A stretch of DNA of 37,549 nucleotides from Paramacrobiotus richtersi. Its lineage: Eukaryota; Tardigrada; Eutardigrada; Parachela; Macrobiotidae. The number at the start of each line of letters is the position of its first letter. Position 1 is the stretch's first letter. Where the stretch lies: NCBI GenBank assembly GCA_034698045.1, contig JAQGAU010000156.1:1-37549 (forward strand), given 5' to 3'. Positions 30,051 through 37,549 of the stretch are shown in pieces. The notes under the pieces are model-generated. The model saw only the letters and a program-made list of their open reading frames with translations, was not told where the DNA came from and made no database searches. The position numbers and the translations under genes were made by a program.

Positions 30051-30937
30051 TCAAGGGATCTGGTAGATGCGACCGGTGGAAGACTGGCGCACGTCAATCT
30101 GCGGATTCCCCTTGTAACCGATGTCGCCCATCCCGCTGATGGTGCCCGAGAGACGACGGGTCACCTTGACATAAGCCTGTCCCATTCCGGACAGACGCAC
30201 ATCCGCATCCTCCACGGGCAGCCCCAGAGCGTCCACTTGACCCATTCCCGACAGACCGATGGACAAACGGCGAGCAGTACCGACCAGATTGATCTGCCCC
30301 ATGCCCGGACAGCGTCGCGTGCACATGATCGGCGCGAACGGCCGGCACAATGACTTGTCCAGAGCCGCTGACCTTCACCTCCAAATCGGTCATGTTCAGC
30401 TCGGACGCCTCCATTGTCACACTACCCATGCCCCCGACAGTGATGGAGCGGAGGGTCGGAGTCGTGACGTGAATGCGGAGATCTGGCAGAGTGCCCCTGC
30501 GGAGCAGACATTACAGTATAGACTACGCAACGCAACATGCAGCACCTGCTGCTCGCTCGCTTTAGAACTCACTTACCACACAGTGCCATTATTGTCCACT
30601 CGCACGCCATTAAGATAGACAGCGCCGTTGATGATGCTCATATTCGCTCCTGAACCGATCACAAGAGCGCCACCGGGAGTAGAGAAGGTCTGCTGTCCCG
30701 TGTAGGAGACGATAAGGGTGTCGTTGTGCACGTCTGTCTTGACCAGGTTCAGTTTGTCGGAATGCTCCGAGGGGGCTGTGATAAGAGCGCTCCTTTCGAC
30801 CCGATATGGACAGATACAGGGAAGGGGGCCTTGGACTGGATGGCGCTGAAGGGGGCTAGCGTACGACGATCTGCAACAGAACGTGTTACGATCCCCAATT
30901 ACAACAACTATTATGCTCCCGACTTACCTTCCGCCAT
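30051..30937 (-). CDS. DUF2807 (GIN-domain, beta-helix) protein, 3 exons, two frame slips
   Basis: DUF2807 proteins fold as short right-handed beta-helices and are best known as cell-surface or periplasmic proteins of Bacteroidetes; the role is unknown. Exons in coding order: 30937-30928 (ATG plus two codons), 30870-30577 and 30496-30051. The start MAEDRRTLAPFSAIQ and PFPVSVHIG match the family's opening. Then come ITAPSEHSDKLNL, DTLIVSYTG, GGMGSVTMEA, KVSGSGQ, and repeated (L/V)SGMGQ turns about 20 residues apart, ending GRIYQIP. No signal peptide is visible. Exon 2 needs one added base at about 30800-30802 and exon 3 has one extra base at 30303; the two cancel. The gene is plainly richer in G and C than its neighbours. 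It may be a horizontally acquired, intron-bearing gene, now either damaged or mis-sequenced. Confidence 0.75.
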
Positions 30938-32269
30938 AATTAAGTAGTGCTTGGATGCTTGTTGTAATAATGTCCACGGACGCAGCTCACAGTGACTTTG
31001 GAAAAAACTGTGCTATTCTGAATGCTGTATTTACCAAGCGAGCAAGTCTGCGGTAATTTAACTGGCGGAGGATTCTGATACATCACGATGCAGCTTTCTC
31101 AAAGTCAGAAACGGTGGCATTAAGCCACACCTTCATACACTCAACTCTCTGTCTGGCCTGTTCCTCCGGGACGATAATCAAGCGCGCCTAGTGGTTTTAA
31201 TTACTCTAGCTGTCCTCATAATGCAACATCCTGATGTTTACGTCATCAATGTGATGAATACCTACCGGTGCGTGCGATGCCCTGTCAGTATGCGCGAATG
31301 ATTTGAGATAAAGATCTGGATACATTAGTATGAGGGTACGAGTACTACGAGTACGAGCTACATCGGTGACTCGATAGTCGATACCGAATTATCGGGATGC
31401 GGAGTTTTCTGTACTACGTTTTGATAAAGGTTTCCATGTTTTATTAAACCATAAATTCTACATAGGAATCTTTGAAAAACTGATGTTACTGATGTGGACC
31501 TTATGAGTTGTATTTGAGGAAACGTCGGGATTAATTCCGCATGATAGAGAAGATCAATGACGTAAAGGTCATCAGGACCACATAATTTGTCGCGTCACTA
31601 AGTGTAAACCATAAGACACTGGGATGTTTCGTAGACCGCTATGTTGAGCCAACTCACACATTCATCACCTTAAAAACTTATAACTTTTCACCGCTTATGG
31701 TTGGTATAAATTAAAAAATTGCTAAATACTCACCATATTCAGTAGATCATATTGATGTGAGTCGCACCTTTATTCCTCAGTCCGGGACAAAAATGTTTAC
31801 TTGTCACTACTACACGAGTACGCTGTAACAATATTCGAAGGGTGTCAATACGGTATGTTAAAAGAACCCCACATTTATATTATTCAGTATGACAAAAAAC
31901 TGCATCATTGTTAGATCGTTAATGACAATTGACAAATCAAAACCACTTACCGTACCATGAGATTTCGTCAGCAATATTTGAGGCGGCTACATGCAATTTC
32001 GGCGAAAACCTTGGCCCAGAAGCGGCAAATTTATACTATGGATAATGCATGTTGCTGTCGCAGCAGTTTTTCTGCTTTTGCTTAGAAAACTCGAAGGTGA
32101 TCAAGACGCAAAAGTTCGCGGTCATCAAGAGGCGACAGTCGATGGATGCCGTAGCGAAAAGTTACGCGCGGTTACGATGAAATCTAAATCCCATTTTTTC
32201 TACCCTACGAAAAGCTCGAAAACTGACCAGTTGTTAAACATTTGCGCCACTTAATTCCTGTCGTCTGAT
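30938..32269. other. Intergenic between divergent DUF2807 and carbonic anhydrase genes
   Basis: No firm gene. A plus-strand open frame at 31991-32254 begins with a basic segment and a hydrophobic stretch (HVAVAAVFLLLLRKL), then loses any pattern. I could not join it in frame to the carbonic anhydrase gene. Both divergent promoters should lie here. Confidence 0.4.
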
Positions 32270-34282
32270 ATGAGTCAACAAGTGGCTTCGTCGCGGCTTC
32301 ATATCGTGTACTCGTCTGACTGCAGAATCATTTCACGAAACTATTCTTTATTTCTTCACGCGCTGACCTTTTATTTGAGCATAATCGCTGGAGCTTGTGG
32401 AGTATTTATTCCAGATTGGGGATATGGTAACGGAGCAGCAACCGGTGTGTAAAGTGTTGTGTTCTCGTTGGTTAATTTCTGTACACAGCTAATTTTATTT
32501 ACTATGTTTCTCGACGAATAGAATCACTTCGTACAGTGTCAATCTGGTGATGACAATGTGTGTAATTGTATCTGTAGAACTGTCTCCTATAAAATGGTCA
32601 GATCGCTATCCACGCTGCAACGGAACGCGTCAATCACCTATTTCCATAAATTCCAGCACAGGACATCTGGATGGGTCTCTCACCGAGCTGGGATATTACA
32701 ACTACGCTAGTCGTACGACGGATGATGTTTGGTCCATAGTAAACACTGGGCATGTCGGTAAGTGTTTCGGAAGAAAACAAAATAAGGGCAGATTATCAGA
32801 TACATCCCGCGGATAGCCTTTGCCCCACTGGAACGGACAGATATACTGTGATTTTCAGTCATCAGTCAGTCATTATCAAAACTCGCCAATGCATGATTTG
32901 TACTCGTAGTACCTACATAACAAACAGTTGTAGAAGGCGAACTTATGTACATTAAAACACTTGAGAAAGCGTGATGCGTAACGTCACGCTGGCATACACG
33001 TAACTTATAACGTGTATTCTCCCACTGTTGTTAACTGGCTGGTATTAACTGACAATTGTGAAGTGCAGATGACAATTCACAATGTTAATGCTGCCGTTAG
33101 GAACACTGTGCATGCGGTACTTCGAACTTCGAAGTACTTCTATGTATAAACAAGACGAAGAATAGGTTACTGCATGCATATGCATCTGTAAGCAAAACGT
33201 TGACCGATTGTTGTAGTGCTGTTTTCTGGATACTTCAGAAGCTCCCCCATTATGCACTCAGCTGGCCTGAGCATACCCTACTACTTCCAGCAGTTTCATT
33301 TTCACTGGGGAGCAGCGGATAATCGTGGATCCGAGCACATGATCAATGGCGAACGATATCCTTTAGAGGTGAGCGATTCGGCAGCAACAATGTAGGACAT
33401 TGGTCGTGCCTTTTAATACTAGTTTTTCGCGTTGCTAGCTCCATCTCGTACATCAAAGCCACGATGGTATGGACGCTTGGCAGCCGTATGAGTTCGCTGA
33501 ATCCTCGGATTCCATTGGAACGGCCGTCATTGCCGTTTTGTTCGAATTGGCTAACGAGACCGATGAGAAGAATGAACATTTGGACCATCTGTTCCATACT
33601 CTGGCTGCTGCGAGATTGATTGGTAACCTACTTTAACAGACCTGCAATTAACCTGCAGTTATGTCATTACGATAGTGTGTGCCTTAAGCAACAACGCCTT
33701 CGAATTTCTACCGTTTGCGTAGTAATCGTTATTGTAATACAGTAAGAAAGTTTCGGAATAATAACCAACAATAAGACCACACGGTAAACTTGAATATTTG
33801 TGTTTATTCTGATGTGGTAGCGCACTTTATTGACGTTTGACCTTTTAGGAGACAAATCAGTCAACATAACCCTTCGCGACTTAACCCTTCTTGATTTGCT
33901 GCCCGAAAGCAAAGCATACTACCGTTACATCGGTTCTTTGACAACTCCACCATGTGCCGAAGCAGTTATCTGGACAGTGATGCAAGAGCCGCTAAAGGTC
34001 ACGGAGGAGCAGCTGGAGATTTTCAGGCATTTGCGCGAGACAGTAGAAGATCAATATCCAGTGGAAAGTGTTGGGCTGAGTGGTAACTCCAAGAGAGAAG
34101 CGGAAATCTTTGATAACTTCCGACCGCTACAGGATTTGAATAACCGTATCATAACGTTTTATCCCGGTGAACAAGTGAGAGCGGAACTGATTTCGCGCGG
34201 ATATACACAACACAGCAGCTTCCTTTCTGCTGCTTTTGTATATTGTGTGTCAGCTGTCTTGTACACAAAGCATTACATGTGA
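32270..34282 (+). CDS. Alpha-carbonic anhydrase, probably GPI-anchored (5 exons, 359 aa)
   Basis: Catalyses reversible hydration of CO2 to bicarbonate at the cell surface. Exons: 32270-32444, 32578-32757, 33262-33368, 33439-33622 and 33849-34282; phases agree. A hydrophobic segment (LFLHALTFYLSIIAG) precedes DWGYGNGAA, then QSPISI. Zinc ligands are the two His of QFHFHWG and the His of LELHLVH; SEH keeps the Glu of the proton network, and SLTTPPCAE keeps the active-site Thr. The hydrophobic tail after YTQHSS (FLSAAFVYCVSAVL) looks like a GPI signal. Odd: between NTGHV and GLSIPYYF about 12-15 residues usual in the family are absent, so a short exon in 32758-33261 may be missed or lost. The start is the first in-frame ATG; the long region before the signal core makes it uncertain. 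AATAAA at 34491-34496 fits the 3' end. Confidence 0.9.
33117..33137. repeat. Perfect 21-nt palindrome in carbonic anhydrase intron 2
   Basis: GTACTTCGAA, one C, then TTCGAAGTAC: ten-base exact arms. It lies in the intron where the family's missing segment would be expected. Confidence 0.8.
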
Positions 34283-34490
34283 TAGACTTTATGTGAGCGG
34301 CTTCTCTTGACACAATATCAACGCTCGTTTTAGGGTCCTTACCGTCCTTTAATTTAAAACACCAAAGTCACCGAGTGTACATATGTAGCAATACAACAAT
34401 ATCGATACTTCGATAGCCACGGTGTTAAGGTTAACACAGCAGCTGACGTATCAAGGCTTCCTGTGCATAATACAAAACAATGTAATAACT

Positions 34491-34496
34491 AATAAA
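34491..34496 (+). terminator. Polyadenylation signal AATAAA
   Basis: About 210 nt after the carbonic anhydrase stop codon on the same strand and just before the duplicated block at 34524, so it probably ends that transcript. Confidence 0.55.
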
Positions 34497-34523
34497 TAAC
34501 AAAATTTCATCGTTATCAACTGC

Positions 34524-34735
34524 AAAAGCCCGAGAACTCAATGAGTTAATTGAACTTGATTCGGCACAAGTTTATTTACCACGGCTCTAGATCACTTTAC
34601 CAGGGCGAACGTCATCGGACGGCAGTGCCGTTTGCTTTTGAACTTATTTTTGGTAACTTGCACGAATTCAGTCACAATCAGTTTTAAAGGTCTGTAATGC
34701 TGCCGATTTACATCAGATCTCGGATTCGGATTTCA
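34524..34735 (+). repeat. Segmental duplication, copy A (5' flank of the F-box-like gene)
   Basis: Matches 36974-37190 in order over about 210 bp. Shared blocks include CAGGGCGAACGTCA, GCAGTGCCGTTT, GCACGAATTCA, AGTCACAATCAGTTTT, AATGCTGCCG and ATCTCGGATTC. It is the sequence just upstream of the ATG at 34773, so it probably includes that gene's promoter and leader. Confidence 0.85.
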
Positions 34736-34772
34736 TAAGAAGCAGAAGCTGCAGAACACATACCATAGTGGC

Positions 34773-36292
34773 ATGATTTTCGACGCAATGGCTGGCAAAT
34801 TTTCGAAAATGCCTTTCCACGGCAAAATACACACCAAGAGTGCCGTATTAGTCAGAGGAGACGATGGATTGCTGCATTATGGAACCGTGGTCGATCGTGA
34901 AACCGCTGCTTTAGTCATTGATTTTGGCATCAAATCGGACGGAACTCAGCGGGTACCTATTGGAAAGATCTTTCGCTTGCCCGACGCTGTTCGTTATCCC
35001 GCCTATAAAAGCGGCGAACCCGTGGAGGTTCTGCTCCGCATGGAACCCGATCAGCCGTGGAAATGGTTCCCGGCTGCATTACTCAAGGCTGACAGTAACG
35101 GAAGCTTCGGATTCATCACTGCAACGTTCTCAAATTCGACGGTAACCATGGTCTTGCCCGCGCAACAGATCCGTCGACCGTGTAGCGCTGTTACGCTCTC
35201 CCATCTGATTGTTGCCAGCATTGATGATCCCAAACTGGAAGTTCTATCCGATTTGAATATCAACAAAATTTTCCCACGTGAGCTCCAGTCACTAGTATTT
35301 GGATGTTTAAACACGGTGGCACGCAGTCGTATTCGTCGTGTCTGTGGACTGTGGGACGCAGTCATTCAGTCGACGGATCTAGATGAGATTCGCCTGTCTT
35401 TGTACGATGAGTGCCGAAAGTGGGATTCTTACAGCTACAAATTAGCACTGTACTTACACAGCGTTTGGACATCCCGAGTCCAGGTTATCGCGCTGAGTAG
35501 TTTGGGCCTAACGGATTTGTTTGTCTTGGTTGATTTGATGCAGTGCATGATGGATCAGCATGGGTATCCTCGCATCAAGACTTTGATTGTGACAGACTTT
35601 ACGTGGAGTTTCCGGGAAGCTAGTGGAACTTACTTTTCTGACTGCCGCCATGTTATTAGCGTTGTGGAGCAGTTACGAAAAGTCTTGGCGCCAGTCTGCG
35701 ATCAGTTGATCCTGAAGAAGACAACGTTGGATTTTACATTTCTTTATCGTGCACCTTATTCGTGCTTGATTATCCAGAGAAGTATCAGACAACTTCAGCT
35801 GGATACTGCATCGAGTGGTTTTGCTGATCGTGTTTGGTATGCCGTCAATGGTGAGCGAGAAAAGCTTGGAAATCTTCCTGTGGATCTTCGCAGGGTGTTG
35901 GAGGGAAGGGATGTCGAGAGCTTTGCGAAAATTCTCTGGGTAAATAAATTCAGATCACGTACTCGTATTCCCTTATTAAATTCAAATGCGATATACACGC
36001 TTTTGTTCTCTACTGGTAACCTAGGTGGTTTAACATAATTTCTGAAGTTGAATATTTTGGTATAAAATAACCTATAGATTTGTTGCACTTCTACGTTGTC
36101 GCTTTCTCACGATTCTTCATAGCTGTACCCGATTTGCAGATTCTAAACGATCTGCAAAGTGCTAATCCATGTGGAGCGGAAGAATTTCGTGGCAAGAAAT
36201 GGACCATCGAGGACGTGAAATCGCTGGAACTGGGCAAGCTCACAAGTATCGCTTTGGATGCGCTCGGTAGTGTCTGCAGATGGTCAGGTTGA
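34773..36292 (+). CDS. F-box-like protein with a beta-rich N-terminal domain (2 exons, 439 aa)
   Basis: Exon 1 is 34773-35939 and exon 2 is 36140-36292; both borders are phase 0 (KILW joins ILNDLQ). Residues 165-205 read as an F-box: FPRELQSLVFGCLNTVARSR, then RRVCGLWDAV. F-box proteins usually hold substrates for SCF ubiquitin ligases through Skp1, so a role in targeted protein degradation is inferred. Residues 10-150 form a different, beta-rich region (SAVLVRGDDGLLHYGTVVD, PVEVLLRMEPDQPWKWFPAAL) that resembles small Tudor- or Agenet-like barrels in its hydrophobic and acidic pattern; this is a guess. The part after the F-box has weak leucine-rich periodicity (VQVIALSSLGLTDLFVLVDL) and may bind the substrate. 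A second ATG five codons on is also possible. No membrane segment or signal peptide. Confidence 0.7.
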
Positions 36293-36973
36293 TTTTGTTC
36301 GCCAATCGCCCGTGACAGCGGTTATTGATTTTTTGAGGGTTTTCTAAATAATCATTCTGTTACGCGTTGCCCTTTCAGATTTGCCTAGTGCTTATCGCCT
36401 TTGGTTTAATAATAACGTGCTATTCGCCTAGTATACCGTCATTTTTGCAGTGTTTTTGGAAAATATGTTGCACTTCTGTTCCGCGTTTGCTTAAAATTGC
36501 TGGGTACTTCTATTAACTTCGTGTACATTCACTGCAAGCGCGAAAACAAAAAGTTTTTCTGCGCTCCTAGCAATTTTAATCGCAACGAATCCACCGGCGC
36601 TCGTAGTTCTTTACAACAAAATTTTTCAAAACTTGCTGCATTTGAAATGCAACAAGAGTATGGCCGTAACATTAAGCATGTATTGTCATAACAGTGCTGG
36701 ATTTGAAGTTTCACGGCAGCGCAGCTTGAACAGCTCCAAGCCGCTCTGTATAAGCTGAACTGGAGACGCGGGCTTCGTCATAGGAGCGTACACGATTCGT
36801 TATGATTACGGAATGTTGGGCGAACTATATTTCGGTATGCAGAGAGTTCGGCACACACCACGCTGCCCGAAAAGGTTGAGTAATGAGTATGCGAAGTGGT
36901 CCAGAAAAGTTCACTGTGCAGGAAATTCAATATGCAAAGCATACATCGAGGCCTGGACAATCGGGACTAATCC
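36293..36973. other. Intergenic; 3' flank of the F-box-like gene
   Basis: No gene recognised. The short open frames on both strands carry no motif. Confidence 0.4.
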
Positions 36974-37190
36974 GAAAACCCGAGGATTTAATGAGTCAAT
37001 TCAGCAATCACAAGCCCGGGCAGTTCTAGTCTTGTAGGTCACTTTGCCAGGGCGAACGTCAGCGGAACGCAGTGCCGTTTACTATTGAAATCAGTTTTGG
37101 TAAAATGCACGAATTCACAGTCACAATCAGTTTTTGAAGTTTGTCCTTAATGCTGCCGCTGTTTCTACATCATATCTCGGATTCCGGTCT
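36974..37190 (+). repeat. Segmental duplication, copy B
   Basis: Diverged copy of 34524-34735, same orientation, about 2.45 kb downstream. Here it is followed not by the F-box reading frame but by a carbonic anhydrase fragment. Confidence 0.85.
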
Positions 37191-37218
37191 CAATCGCAAC
37201 AAAGAATCGCAACAAATA

Positions 37219-37371
37219 CATTTGAACAGTCTATTCCATACTCTGGCTGCTGCTAGACAGTCTAGACTGATTGGTAACTTAACGGGTGACGCGCAAATTT
37301 TGATCGAGGTTTCGGTCCTTGATATCTTCAGCAAGGATCAGCGCACGCAGTCTCACGATAGCTCGTTTTGA
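37219..37371 (+). pseudogene. Carbonic anhydrase fragment (broken partial copy)
   Basis: The reading HLNSLFHTLAAAR..RLIG at 37219-37275 is nearly the end of exon 4 of the carbonic anhydrase gene (HLDHLFHTLAAARLIG), with a nine-base insertion. It goes on as GDAQILIEVSVLDIF, which weakly matches the start of exon 5 (GDKSVNITLRDLTLLDLL), so the intron between them is gone or reduced. The frame then stops at 37369-37371, with no zinc-ligand exon before it and no TTPPC segment after it. It is a partial, non-functional copy, or the edge of a paralogue broken by rearrangement. Confidence 0.7.
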
Positions 37372-37549
37372 AGAGCAATTCTTCCTCTTCAAACTGGTGT
37401 TATGAAAACTGGGATGATCATCACACGTGTTTTCATAAATTAGGCCTGAATAAACCTAGTAGATCTTCCCATTGTCCCATGATATGGCGTTGAAAAGTCA
37501 CCAGCCTCTGTTATGATCACCAGGTTTGATTATCGCTTTTGAGCGATTA
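37372..37549. other. Right end of window, no feature seen
   Basis: Short unannotated end; no motif recognised. Confidence 0.3.

Noticed and set aside
31991-32254. Possible membrane-anchor exon upstream of the carbonic anhydrase
   Set aside because: It has a hydrophobic stretch, but no donor/acceptor pair joins it in frame with the carbonic anhydrase. Left as an unexplained frame.

Overview
This window is nuclear DNA from an animal. It carries multi-exon genes with short GT-AG introns (about 35 to 960 nt), AT-rich intron and intergenic sequence, and animal-type families: a receptor guanylate cyclase, a class A GPCR, TMEM147 and an alpha-carbonic anhydrase. The GPCR's Asn-Arg-Met in place of DRY, the F-box gene style and the compact introns fit an ecdysozoan, and I lean towards a tardigrade. 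That is an inference, because the window holds no marker gene that settles the phylum.

Layout. A small secreted peptide gene lies at 1122-1358 (+). A ten-exon carboxylesterase/cholinesterase-like gene follows at 2334-4878 (+) with one internal frame break. TMEM147 is at 5551-8100 (-). The stretch 8101-11188 is mostly non-coding, with one possible cysteine-rich peptide gene (9201-9606). A 22-exon receptor guanylate cyclase fills 11189-20792 (+); my exon model closes in frame at 1098 residues. It is followed by a two-exon GPCR (21496-23005, -), a seven-exon secreted flavin amine oxidase (24004-27921, -, 533 residues), a GC-rich DUF2807/GIN-domain gene (30051-30937, -), a five-exon alpha-carbonic anhydrase (32270-34282, +) and a two-exon F-box-like gene (34773-36292, +). 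The right end (36974-37371) holds a second copy of the F-box gene's 5' flank joined to a broken carbonic anhydrase fragment.

The genes do not form one pathway. Several products act at the surface or outside the cell: the peptide, esterase, amine oxidase, carbonic anhydrase, GPCR and receptor cyclase. TMEM147 is an ER housekeeping protein.

Most interesting points: (1) the receptor cyclase has lost one of the two catalytic metal-binding aspartates, although the rest of the active site looks preserved; (2) the DUF2807 gene belongs to a mainly bacterial family, is visibly GC-rich and spliced, and carries two opposite single-base frame slips; (3) the carbonic anhydrase/F-box segmental duplication at the right end. 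All exon borders were read by eye from splice signals and family motifs, with no transcript evidence.
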